DNA of 64,000 bases, taken from Mucilaginibacter sp. Bleaf8 (GTDB lineage: Bacteria; Bacteroidota; Bacteroidia; Sphingobacteriales; Sphingobacteriaceae). The notes under the pieces were generated by a model. It was not told where the DNA came from. It searched no databases and saw only the letters and a list, made by a program, of their open reading frames with translations. This document shows, one piece after another, positions 36,931 to 45,273 of the stretch. The DNA lies in contig NZ_JAHBBK010000003.1 in the NCBI RefSeq assembly GCF_018390515.1, positions 372,001 to 436,000 on the forward strand, in the 5' to 3' direction. Every line of letters begins with the position of its first letter. Position 1 is the stretch's first letter. The translations under genes were made by a program, and so were the position numbers.

Positions 36931-37300
36931 AGTCCCAAAGTATAACGGGATCAAACACCTCCTTGCGATATTTAATTAAAGTGTCTAAGCTTTTGTATAT
37001 GGGTGAATGTGTGCTGTCTGGCGGTGCAGGATAGCCGTACTGCGATTGCCGAACAATGAGCCTCCCTAAAGTATTATCAGGTTTGGTCAGATATAGTTCA
37101 CACAAGCATTTGCCGAAGGCACGTCGGTCAGCCTGATAGCTTTCGTTTAAAGTATCAATGCTGCCACGGTACGCATAATCAAATTTGCAGCGCCCGTATG
37201 ATGCTGTGAGGTGTTTCTCTCGATGGAGGTAAATAGCAAAACCGATTCCAATTACTATCAATACACTAAATACCCAACCGGCTGCTTTCCATTCCGTCAT
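36929..37300 (-). CDS. membrane-anchored hypothetical protein (123 aa)
   Basis: A 123-residue protein with one N-terminal membrane segment (AAGWVFSVLIVIGIGFAIYL) and a small extracytoplasmic domain with two Cys-containing strands (RCKFDYAYRGSIDTL, FGKCLCELYL). The start overlaps the previous gene's stop by 4 bases (ATGA), so translation is coupled to the DUF2711-like gene upstream. No family recognised. The coupled pair suggests a two-component immunity or sensor unit, which is inference only. Confidence 0.6.
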   Translation of the reverse strand: MTEWKAAGWVFSVLIVIGIGFAIYLHREKHLTASYGRCKFDYAYRGSIDTLNESYQADRRAFGKCLCELYLTKPDNTLGRLIVRQSQYGYPAPPDSTHSPIYKSLDTLIKYRKEVFDPVILWD

Positions 37301-37965
37301 ACTTCCTTGTCTTGTAAACTCCAGTAAATCTCCGTATGCTCATTGCAGTAAAAGCCCTCAAACGGATGCTTGCTGAGTATGCTTTCTACTATCTTTCTAT
37401 TTGAGCATAGCATGGTAAAATGACTATCCCAGTGTGAGGCGTAAAGAATCTCGCTATGATTGGTGTACCAGACTTCATGACCTCCGTAAGTTAGGGTAAC
37501 CTGATCCTTGCCCTCTATCAAGTCCTGTATGTATGTAACCTTTCGTTCAAAGCCGAACTCATCACCTATAAACAGGTAATGATGTCTTTGTTCTTGCAAG
37601 CCTATGAGCATATCTTTTTTGAGAGCATCCTGAAACTCACCTTCTGAGGGCATGCGTATATTGTGTTTATGCGCGGTACGCATCAGGGTTTCCACATCTT
37701 CTTCGTTTTCCCACTTCTTTTTAAGTCCACGTATGCTGTTTCTTAATGCAATGTCAAGTTGAGCAATGTCTCTAAAGCCAGCTAAGGATACAAACTCTTT
37801 CCAAGTAACCAGTTGAGTGACCTTACCGTATTCGTCTTCCTTATAAAAGGGATGCAGCATAATATATACGGTGTCAAAATATCTTTGGTAGAACTCAAGG
37901 ATGGATATGTCTGCAAAGGCACAGATGCAGTTGTGCGCTGCTTCAAATGGTGGTCTTTCGGTCAT
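37297..37965 (-). CDS. DUF2711-like protein (222 aa)
   Basis: A 222-residue cytoplasmic protein resembling DUF2711: a FDTVYIMLHPFYK segment near residue 30, a central charged helical region, and a C-terminal HWDSHFTMLCSNRKIVESIL followed by FEGFYCNEHTEIYWSLQDK. DUF2711 has no established function and is seen among single-gene accessory cargo. The stop overlaps the next gene's start by 4 bases. Family assignment is from motif memory, not a search. Confidence 0.6.
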   Translation of the reverse strand: MTERPPFEAAHNCICAFADISILEFYQRYFDTVYIMLHPFYKEDEYGKVTQLVTWKEFVSLAGFRDIAQLDIALRNSIRGLKKKWENEEDVETLMRTAHKHNIRMPSEGEFQDALKKDMLIGLQEQRHHYLFIGDEFGFERKVTYIQDLIEGKDQVTLTYGGHEVWYTNHSEILYASHWDSHFTMLCSNRKIVESILSKHPFEGFYCNEHTEIYWSLQDKEV

Positions 37966-37982
37966 AAGAATAAAGATAAGGC

Positions 37983-38599
37983 TTACTCGCTGTTGTCCTG
38001 CTTGCGTTTGTTTGGATGCTGATAGAACTTCAATGTCCTAATAGCAGCTATAAGTTGCTGTTGTTGCTTTGGAGTTAGGTTCTCTCCGTTGATTTGAAAC
38101 TTGTCTGTATCACTTCCTGCATTCCAAAGGCTGTCAATAAATATACCTGTAGTTCCTTTGCCTGTATGGGTAGGCGTGACTAGCTTGGCTTTATAACCAT
38201 CAACCACAATCCATTGCTTCTTATTGATGGTAATTGGAGCTAAGTTGCTACTACTAGGGATTCCTCTGTAATCTAATACTCTGCTTACACTTCCTAATGC
38301 CCTGGGTAAGCTACGTCTGACTAGCAAACTATCATGTCTGATAATATAATCTTCACTACCCTCACTTAGACTATTTGAGTACCAGCCTAAATCAAAACTA
38401 ACGACTGTGCCAGTGTCAATGTGTATCTCTCCTACATAGGAATCAATCCCTTTGGCATCAACCCGCTTCCAGCTCTTGGGTACTCGATAGTGAAGTATCC
38501 GTAGTTTAGTAGCTTGGTGCCATCATTAGTTTGTTTATCAATAGTGCAGGATAGCAAAAGGATTGGAAGTGCAAACCATAGAAGAAGTTGAGCTTTCAT
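37983..38599 (-). pseudogene. lipoprotein gene split by a one-base deletion
   Basis: The N-terminal frame from the ATG at 38599 encodes a lipoprotein signal (WFALPILLLSCTIDKQ) and runs to YGYFTIEYP, then shifts. The +1 frame continues as KSWKRVDAKGIDSYVGEI, then IHIDTGTVVSFDLGW and LVRRSLPRALGSVSRV, and ends at 37983. The break lies at the CCC around 38478-38480, where one missing base would restore a single product of about 205 residues. The mature domain resembles small secreted proteins with a YP..W motif, function unknown. Either inactivation or a sequencing error. Confidence 0.75.
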
Positions 38600-38659
38600 G
38601 GAGGATAAGGGTTTTAGCAATAAATTTAAGGTATGAAGCTTACGTTTTAGTAGACGGTT

Positions 38660-38708
38660 TAACTTATAAAGAACTAATTGAGCGCTTGACTGCCTTTTTA
38701 TAAGTTAA
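38660..38708. repeat. Family B hairpin repeat
   Basis: 49 bp with 11-bp inverted ends, TAACTTATAAAG and CTTTTTATAAGTTA, separated by AACTAATTGAGCGCTTGACTG. It lies in the 160-bp spacer left of the split lipoprotein gene's start. Confidence 0.65.
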
Positions 38709-38763
38709 GGAGGATAAGTAATGCTCCATTAGCCTCAACGAAAGCATCAATAATCTTCATTGC

Positions 38764-39093
38764 TTAGACGTGTCTTCCATTATCAAACACTGCTTTGTCT
38801 TTATGATTCTCAACAAACTCTTTGGCTTCATACAATTTGGTAGGATAGGTAACTAATCTGGTTGCGCCATTTGAATTGTCAGGGATTACTTCGTAGATGT
38901 GACTGTAATCAAACCCGTGATCAACTAAGTATTTAACCACAGCCCAAGCATTATCATCCAGTTTTCTTGGAGGTCTGAATCTATGTGGCATCCAAATCAT
39001 ACTCTCTCCACAGGTAGGACATTTGATTTCCACAGTCCTATTAGCATTGTTAAATGCGATGTGGCAGCTTAGGCAGACATTCTTATATCCCAT
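38764..39093 (-). CDS. zinc-ribbon hypothetical protein (109 aa)
   Basis: A 109-residue cytoplasmic protein beginning with a zinc ribbon: VCLSCHIAFNN and IKCPTCGESMIWMPHRF, four Cys in two CxxC pairs. A helical C-terminal half follows (DDNAWAVVKYLVDHGFDYSH, LYEAKEFVENHKDK). Proteins of this plan are common on Bacteroidota islands, with no assigned role. It is adjacent to the orphan DNA methylase (40 bp between stop and start), possibly in one transcript. Confidence 0.65.
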   Translation of the reverse strand: MGYKNVCLSCHIAFNNANRTVEIKCPTCGESMIWMPHRFRPPRKLDDNAWAVVKYLVDHGFDYSHIYEVIPDNSNGATRLVTYPTKLYEAKEFVENHKDKAVFDNGRHV

Positions 39094-39133
39094 GTGTTCA
39101 GTAATAACTTTGCAATATAGTTAAGTAGCCTGT

Positions 39134-39856
39134 TCAAAACAAGCTACCCTGAACGCCATTGATAGGAGTTTTAGCACTTACAGGTTCAAACGGCTTATCA
39201 AACTTAGGTGCAGTATCCTTTACAGGTTTAAGCCATATAAGACTTTGCTCTGCCTCTGTAAACTCAATGTAGCATGGATAATGATAACCATTAACGAGTG
39301 TAGTACTCACTTTGTAACCTCTATAAAAGTCATTGGTTAAAGAGTTCATATGAGCAATTTCACCTTGTAAAGAATTTAGTAGCATATTAACCAGTGCCAT
39401 TTTGCAACAGGTAATGTCAAGGTCTGCACCATAAAGCTTAAGGTGTCGGTTGATCTTTGCTGCACTCAATAGCATCCGACCACTACCACAAGCACAATCA
39501 GCAACAGTTTGTCCATCGGTTGGGTTGCCAACACTAATTGTTGCCATCATATCGCATATCGGCTCTGGCGTGAAGTACTGGCCGTTGTGTCCGTTGCTTA
39601 TAGCTTGCATGTACAGTTCACCAAGTGGATCTCGAAAGCCTTCTGACAAGTCACCTACCATCTTTACAAGCTCAACAAGTTCGTTTACCTTCTTATGCTT
39701 GCGGTATGTATCGAGTGCTGCACTGTGTGCTTCTGTGCTATCATGCATCTTAAAAGGTAGCAGCATCCAATCTAGTAAGTCAGTAAAAGCAGTGTGTAAG
39801 GAATTGCCGTAAGCAAAACGTTCAAAAGCAGTAAGTAACTGTTTAATATCTGTCAT
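39134..39856 (-). CDS. orphan N6-adenine methylase-like protein lacking the NPPY motif
   Basis: A 240-residue protein of the HsdM/N6_Mtase type. GHNGQYFTPEPICDMM and motif I TVADCACGSGRMLLSAAKI (residues 118-134) bind S-adenosyl-methionine. GADLD (143-147) and HMNSL follow. The catalytic motif IV, (D/N)PP(Y/F), is expected about 20-30 residues later but is absent; the sequence there is YKVSTTLVNGYHYPCYIEF. No target-recognition or restriction subunit is nearby. It may be catalytically dead or use another residue. Such short methylases recur on Bacteroidota conjugative elements. Confidence 0.75.
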   Translation of the reverse strand: MTDIKQLLTAFERFAYGNSLHTAFTDLLDWMLLPFKMHDSTEAHSAALDTYRKHKKVNELVELVKMVGDLSEGFRDPLGELYMQAISNGHNGQYFTPEPICDMMATISVGNPTDGQTVADCACGSGRMLLSAAKINRHLKLYGADLDITCCKMALVNMLLNSLQGEIAHMNSLTNDFYRGYKVSTTLVNGYHYPCYIEFTEAEQSLIWLKPVKDTAPKFDKPFEPVSAKTPINGVQGSLF

Positions 39857-39871
39857 AGCAGTGGTTTTATG

Positions 39872-40023
39872 TTCGAGTGAATTCTCGAAGCAACGAACTG
39901 CTGAACAGACGCACTAAAGGCAAGGTGGAGATTGAGTAATTGCGGAGGCTCTATGCCAATGGAAACCCAATTACGAGATACTACCTTGAAGCTAGCTGAA
40001 CCTGTGTGCGGATGGCTCAGCTA
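39872..40023. ncRNA. structured intergenic region, candidate RNA
   Basis: Three nested or tandem stems fill the spacer between the methylase and OLD nuclease genes. They are TTCGAG/CTCGAA (39872-39889); a long arm CAAGGT/ACCTTG (39921-39988) enclosing GTAATTG/CAATTAC (39936-39974); and TAGCTGA/TCAGCTA (39993-40023). No ORF with coding character was found. The density of pairing is unlike neighbouring spacers. It could be a small RNA, a leader of the methylase mRNA, or a palindromic DNA element. Confidence 0.45.
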
Positions 40024-40141
40024 ACTTTGAGTAGAGAATAAACAATATACTTCGTTCTTATTAAATCACATTTCAAAAATTCAATAGCATGGTATGAACT
40101 CGTGCAGGTAGTTACTGCCTATGGCATATTCAGATCATTGT

Positions 40142-42020
40142 TTATTTCGACATTAGGGCGTTAAACATGTTCTTCCACCTTTCAATGTATTCAGAATTGA
40201 CAGAGTCAATTTTTTTGTTTTTCAATTGGGTCTTTGTTGTCATAGCCAAAGGTACTTTCCATCCTTTCTCTAACTCTACTTCATTCCTGCTTGCAAATGA
40301 CTCAATTTGAGGTACAATAGGTAAACTATTATCATAGCTTTCTTCAAAGTCTACTTCTAAAGAATTGAATAACCTGTCAATTCCCTTTTTTATTAATTGG
40401 AAAGGGAGAAGGTCCTCGACTTCGCTGTTGTCCAATCCCGTAAACTGTTTAACATATAGGATCTTGCTTTCAAATCCTTTGTATAACCCTGTTAATAACT
40501 TCTTTTTCGCATCTTCGCCGCTTTTGTCTGAATCTAAAATGAGATACGGAATATCATCGGCTTTGCTGGAAATCATGCTGACTACCCCTGGTACTCCTCG
40601 GACACCGCCAGAAGGCACGAATACAATCTCTTGGTCTGGCGAGATTAATTTTTCTCTTATTAAAAAAGACTTAATTGCATTAAGATAAAATTGATCCGAT
40701 GGTCCTTCTACTACAACAGACTGGCAACCTTGCAATAACACATCTGAAACTGATAAACCTAGAGCCGCATGCACTGCATATATCGACTTTTCATTTAATG
40801 CGTCGCTGCCTTGTCTCAAATTGCTAGAAGCCACCGTGTAGCCATCTCTATCCATGTGAACTACTCTGCATCTGTCAATGTGAGAAGTATCAATAATAAA
40901 TGGTGAATGGGTTGTGTTTATGATTTGATTACTACTTGATAGGTTATCAAAAAACACAGCAAGGTCCTTCTGAGCCAAGGGGTGCAGTGTAAGGCCAGCT
41001 TCATCAAGTAATAAAATTGCATCTTTATGCTTCTCTTGGCTTTCAACAAGAAATATAAGATAAAAGCTAATGAACCACTGAAGCCCTGTGCTACGTAGCT
41101 CTAACGCTACTTCATCTGTTCTTATACTATCAGATACCCAAATACGAAAGTAGTCTCCATCAGCTTCAAACCTAAATTTATACTCACCTTGCCTCCACCA
41201 ATTCTTAAACTGCTTTGTTAATTCACCTGAAGCAGATTGTAAAAGAATGCTACGTTCTTCCTTGTCGTCTTCTGCTTGCTTTATTTCAGTTGCGATCGGT
41301 TGAGTAATTCCGCTCCTCCACCCATTGCGCGCCATTGCCATTTCCTTTGGGGCTTTCCCTAGTTCCAGTATTTCTTTCGGATTTAATCCAACAAAGTCGA
41401 ATAATACTCTTAGAGTCCTAACTTGTTCTTCGTTTATATCTATTCCTTCAATTGTGCTTCCATTGAGCCATTGAATCACATTGGGAAGATAAATTGCCAT
41501 AATTCGAGTAATACACAAAGGTTGGCATTTCACTTATGATGGCCTTTTCTAAGAAAGACTCATCGTAAGGAACTATAGTCTCTTCCTCTATCGGTTCTTC
41601 AGCTTCCTCACCAGCTATTGTTGTAGTTTCTACTTTTGTTGATTTCGGTTTTCCACTTGGAAATTCAAAAGTGTAATGCCCATCGTAAAAGCGAGTTACA
41701 ATGACTGATTTATCTCCTTGAATATCACAATCAACTGTAGATTCTATTTGTGCTATGCTTTCATCGTCAAGTTCGAACTCCACGGTAATGAATCTTACTT
41801 GATCTGGAGTCTTGCGAAAAGCACTCAATTTACTAACAGGAATATCATGTAAAATATCAATCTTTCCCTCTCGGGCAGGATTTAATTTCCATAACGCTAA
41901 CAGGAGATTCGATTTTCCAGCTTCATTGATTCCAACTAGTGTTGTAACGTTTTCACATTCAATCCAACCACTATCTAAAACTGATCGGAAGTTTTCTACT
42001 TTGTATCTTTTTAAAATCAT
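40142..42020 (-). pseudogene. OLD-family ATP-dependent endonuclease, frameshifted
   Basis: The N-terminal frame (ATG 42020) carries the ABC-type P-loop GINEAGKS (residues 30-37). The second frame carries the signature/Walker B region (LLDEAGLTLHPLAQKDLA), the His switch (INTTHSPFIID), and a TOPRIM domain (VVVEGPSDQFYL, PYLILDSDKSGEDAKKK). The frames meet at 41491-41498, where removal of one base joins YYSNYG to IYLPNVIQWLNG, giving about 625 residues, normal for the family. OLD nucleases act in phage defence alone or with a UvrD-like partner (Gabija); no such helicase is adjacent. The break suggests loss of function unless it is a read error. Confidence 0.85.
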
Positions 42021-42082
42021 CTATGTGGGGCTTTGGTTCGTACTGCTAGTATTTAATTGCTTCAAGAATCGAAAAGGTTCGT

Positions 42083-42540
42083 TGCATCTAATATATGTAA
42101 TTAATGCGAACCGTCCTACGCGAATTGAGCAAATGGTCTGAGTGGAGGAAGCACCTATTGGGTGCGGTCACTCAGAATGCTTCACAAAGGCTTGGCGCTG
42201 CTTTTGGCCTGTAAGGGCTGAGCGGCTGGACTTAAAAGCTGTGACAAGGCTGAAGCCATTTGCGATGCGTAGGTGAGCCTAACACGATGAGCGACTGGAC
42301 TTATAATGAGTGAAGTAACGCGTAACATTTAGAAGTACAGAGGCAGCGAATGTGATGAATGACTTTGCTCAAACATCAAACGGTGTGACAAGTCAGCCAT
42401 AAGGATGGTGAAGCGCAACGTGCTTGAAAAGCTTGTTAAGCGTAACGCAACTTGGCGTATCGTTGTGATGAGCTTAGGTAATGGGTCACACCTAATTTCC
42501 TGCACTAGTCAGGTGGGACTACCCTAAAGTTCCAGATTAT
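42083..42540. ncRNA. repeat-rich structured region upstream of OLD gene
   Basis: About 460 bases without coding character, richer in G and C than the surrounding spacers. A compound stem at 42137-42176 (TCTGAGTG/CACTCAGA enclosing GCACC/GGTGC) is striking. The sequence GAGCGRCTGGACTTA occurs twice, 69 bases apart (42220-42234, 42289-42303). GTGACAAG occurs at 42241 and 42385 with related flanks. A structured RNA or an origin or transfer site of the island are both possible. Confidence 0.4.
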
Positions 42541-42612
42541 GCCTTACCCCTTGTAAGCAACCTAAAAGAGGGAAGGCACTAATCTCGGTTCTGACCTTAC
42601 TAGCACTGTACT
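42536..42612 (+). repeat. GGTTCTGACC repeat, copy 1 (left of PKD lipoprotein)
   Basis: Contains AAGCAAC, a purine-rich stretch, then GGTTCTGACC (42587-42596) and TACTAGCAC. A second copy in the same orientation lies right after the lipoprotein gene at 43436-43515, and a diverged third at 59140-59211. Confidence 0.5.
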
Positions 42613-42720
42613 TTGTTTGTGAAATTACCTGGTGGTTATTGCTACAATTAATGCAAGCATCGATTGCTTGTACTCATGTTGTATTACGTAGATCTAAACG
42701 CTACCTTTGTTCCTCTAATT

Positions 42721-43407
42721 ATGAAGCACTTATACTTGTTCCTTGTCACTATCTTGTTGTTCAATGTAGCTTGCAACAAGTTAGATTCTAATGACGCTGC
42801 TGTAATTCCTCAATCAGACTTTAAGTTCTCCAGCGGGAACAATGCCTATCTGACTCAAGTCATTGAGGTGATTCCAACTGAAGCAAAGAGCAAATCCTTA
42901 GATTGGACATGCGACTTTGGCAATGGCGTTAAGGTTAGTGGTAATACTATCACTAGCATTCCCTACTCTTATGTTAAGGAAGGGAACTACAAGGTATCAC
43001 TTACTGTTGCAGGTAATACTACAACCCAGAATATAACAGTGTTACCGGGGCTTAGAAGTTACCAGATTCATAGCAAACTTTCGCAGGACTTATTTGTCAG
43101 TACTGAAGTGGCAGGTAACAGGAAAGACATTCATGTTTTTCGTACAATCAAGGCAAATACACTTACTGATACTGCGTACAGTATTTCCACAAACGATGGT
43201 TCGGTTAAAATGATCATTTACGGTGTGTTCACGGGTAAGAATAATGTAAGCTACTCTTACAGAACGTCAAGTTTGGTACCGCCCTTAGAACAATATAAGC
43301 ATACCGTCATTGAACTTAAAGATGATGAGCCTTTGTATGTTAATTATACTTTAAACGGTAAAGACATAGAGCTATACATGCCTATAAGTGAATTGTTCAA
43401 ACTATAA
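42721..43407 (+). CDS. PKD-like lipoprotein (228 aa)
   Basis: A rightward gene starting at the ATG at 42721, chosen because it begins a lipoprotein signal (LFLVTILLFNVACNKLD, anchor Cys18). A PKD/Ig-like domain follows (DWTCDFGNGVKVSGNTITSI, YSYVKEGNYKVSLTVAGN, ITVLPG). The C-terminal part has another beta domain ending in IELYMPISELFKL. It is probably displayed on the outer membrane and may bind carbohydrate or protein. The gene is bracketed by two direct copies of a GGTTCTGACC-containing repeat, as if it were a discrete cassette. Confidence 0.7.
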   Translation: MKHLYLFLVTILLFNVACNKLDSNDAAVIPQSDFKFSSGNNAYLTQVIEVIPTEAKSKSLDWTCDFGNGVKVSGNTITSIPYSYVKEGNYKVSLTVAGNTTTQNITVLPGLRSYQIHSKLSQDLFVSTEVAGNRKDIHVFRTIKANTLTDTAYSISTNDGSVKMIIYGVFTGKNNVSYSYRTSSLVPPLEQYKHTVIELKDDEPLYVNYTLNGKDIELYMPISELFKL

Positions 43408-43435
43408 AGATTCTATGTAAAGTCTTAGTCGGCTC

Positions 43436-43515
43436 ATGACCTATCACCTTCTCTTAGCTTAAGCAACTCCTGTGAGAAAGGGAATACTATGGGTTCTGAC
43501 CGTATTGGCACAGGC
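43436..43515 (+). repeat. GGTTCTGACC repeat, copy 2 (right of PKD lipoprotein)
   Basis: Same orientation as copy 1: TTAAGCAACTCC, purine-rich AGAAAGGGAA, GGTTCTGACC (43492-43501), then TATTGGCACAGG. Confidence 0.5.
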
Positions 43516-43528
43516 TTGAATAACTATC

Positions 43529-44971
43529 TTAAAGAAGGTTTTCAGGATACTTTTCGTCAACTTTAGCAACCTGAATATCGGCAGCTTTTAACATTGCTTG
43601 TATCATATTCAATGATTCTCTGTATTCCTGCGCTTCTGCAAGTAAGGTAAACTCAATTTCTGCATCTGTATGTTCTTTTACAATAGCTTCGATCTGGTCT
43701 AGGCTAACTTTGAAGAACTCTCTACGTCCGTTGACCCTATTTAAACGGTGATCATGGAAACGCTTATGCAACTCATGTTCCAATGCAGGTGCATTCTCCG
43801 AGTAAATAATTGCGTGAACATCAAATGCGAATGGTACAGAAGCGTCACCCAGCTCTTTGACGCGGTCCAGCGGATCAAGTCTTCTGGTCATACCTATTTT
43901 ATATACGTCCTCGCCAAAGGAACCTATGTTGCTAATAACATAGATATGTCCAGCCTTTGTTTGTTGTGCCAGTGACAAAGCGCGTTGTCGCTTTTCTTCA
44001 GCTTCTTTTAACTTGGCTTCTAACTCCGCGATCTTGCTGTTTAAACCTGCAAAATCATCTTTCCCTGCATGGCTTAGCTCTTCCTGTGCTTTTAATAAGG
44101 CTTTCTGGTATTTCTTCTCTTCGTCTTCCGCTTCCTTCTTTGCTTTTTCAATGTCTTTGAGTACTTTCTCTTCTTCACGCATTTGTTCACGAATGCGTCT
44201 TTGCTCTTCTTTCTCCTCCTGTTTTTTATTCTCGTACTCGTAGGTTAGCGTCAGTTCATGCTTTTTTAGATTGTAGTATGGCCTGGTGATTTGAATGCGG
44301 TTAACTGTTCCCAATTTATTGATAGACTCAAAAGCTTTTTCCAGACGCTCTATGGACTTGGTTGCATTGTTCCATTTCACCTTCGCGATCAGCGCATCAC
44401 ACTCTCCATTAAAAGCATAAAGCATATTTTTAATATTAAGCTTCGTCATTTTCTTACCTTCAGTTAAACTTCCGTTCACTGTCCAGTCATTAGGAAACGT
44501 GGTGGCCTTATCTGTCTTGATGAGTTCCCGTTGATGTTGGTAGTTAGCTTCGAGCTTTTGCTTAAATTCCTCTGATGTAGCATAGCCATGCCTTGGCTTA
44601 TATAAGCCAAAGCTGATTACTTCTAAATCGTCTTCATAAATGGCAAGCTCTCGTTTAATCTGCTCATAATGTTGCTTGCCCGATTGGAATTTATCATTAA
44701 GCGTGACTAGCTCTCCTTTTAATTGACGTAGCTCTATTTTTCTATCCTCTACAGCCTGTTCTATACTTATTATACGTTCGTACTTAGTTCTGAACTTGTC
44801 TAGCTCTGCTGATTGAAGACTATTAATTTCATTTAACCTAACGGATTCTTGAAATGACGAAGTGACTTGTGTTTCGAGGTTAGCTTTAGTAGCTCTTGAA
44901 TTCTTCAGTAAGATCAATAAAGCAACCGATAGCCCAATAAGGGCAGCAGCGAGAATGTAAATGAGTGTCAT
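43529..44971 (-). CDS. DUF4041 / T5orf172 (GIY-YIG) membrane-anchored protein
   Basis: A 480-residue protein with an N-terminal membrane segment (LIYILAAALIGLSVALLILL) and long coiled coils (about 25-100 and 240-340). The middle DUF4041-like region (about 120-240) has ISFGLYKPRHGYATSEEFKQ and LTEGKKMTKLNIKNMLYAFN. The C-terminal T5orf172/Mug113 GIY-YIG nuclease-fold domain (about 345-445) has GHIYVISNIG, VYKIGMTRRLDPLDRVKELG, LEHELHKRFHDHRLNRVN and GRREFFKV. Function is unknown, but the combination is common in phages and defence-rich islands. The GIY-YIG core keeps Tyr, Arg and Glu positions. Neighbouring genes are unrelated lipoproteins. Confidence 0.85.
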   Translation of the reverse strand: MTLIYILAAALIGLSVALLILLKNSRATKANLETQVTSSFQESVRLNEINSLQSAELDKFRTKYERIISIEQAVEDRKIELRQLKGELVTLNDKFQSGKQHYEQIKRELAIYEDDLEVISFGLYKPRHGYATSEEFKQKLEANYQHQRELIKTDKATTFPNDWTVNGSLTEGKKMTKLNIKNMLYAFNGECDALIAKVKWNNATKSIERLEKAFESINKLGTVNRIQITRPYYNLKKHELTLTYEYENKKQEEKEEQRRIREQMREEEKVLKDIEKAKKEAEDEEKKYQKALLKAQEELSHAGKDDFAGLNSKIAELEAKLKEAEEKRQRALSLAQQTKAGHIYVISNIGSFGEDVYKIGMTRRLDPLDRVKELGDASVPFAFDVHAIIYSENAPALEHELHKRFHDHRLNRVNGRREFFKVSLDQIEAIVKEHTDAEIEFTLLAEAQEYRESLNMIQAMLKAADIQVAKVDEKYPENLL

Positions 44972-45081
44972 AAGGTTTATTATTCAGGTTGTAAGCTACC
45001 CAATTAGATTTAAATAGTCAAGAGACATATAGAACTTCAAAGCTGAATTAAGGGCCTGCTTTGAAGGCAAGCCCTTTTAAT

Positions 45082-45261
45082 TTAATCGAATTCAACTACT
45101 AACGCAAAGTAAGCGATGACGATTGCGCCTACGGCAATGACGGCCCTACATGTAGTTGACCACTGGGTAAAGTCGATACTTAACTGGGTGAATGAGCATA
45201 TACCGTATAAGACGGCTGTTAGGACAAGCCATATAATGAATCTTGCTTTTTCTTTTGCCAT
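45082..45261 (-). CDS. small two-helix membrane protein (59 aa)
   Basis: A 59-residue leftward ORF starting at the ATG at 45261 and ending at the TAA at 45082. Two hydrophobic segments are visible, FIIWLVLTAVLYGICSF and AVIAVGAIVIAYFALVVEF, joined by a short polar loop, with a basic N-terminus (MAKEKARF). It lies between the DUF4041 gene and a lipoprotein gene, 12 bases from the latter's stop, so it may be co-transcribed with it. No family recognised. Small double-helix proteins can be toxins or accessory subunits. Confidence 0.6.
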   Translation of the reverse strand: MAKEKARFIIWLVLTAVLYGICSFTQLSIDFTQWSTTCRAVIAVGAIVIAYFALVVEFD

Positions 45262-45273
45262 AACTACCGATTA

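Noticed and set aside
39134..42020. Complete restriction-modification or Gabija system
   Set aside because: There is no restriction or specificity subunit for the methylase and no UvrD-like GajB partner for the OLD nuclease.
42083..42540. Retron or group II intron
   Set aside because: No reverse transcriptase frame is present in the island, and the stems seen do not match intron domain V.
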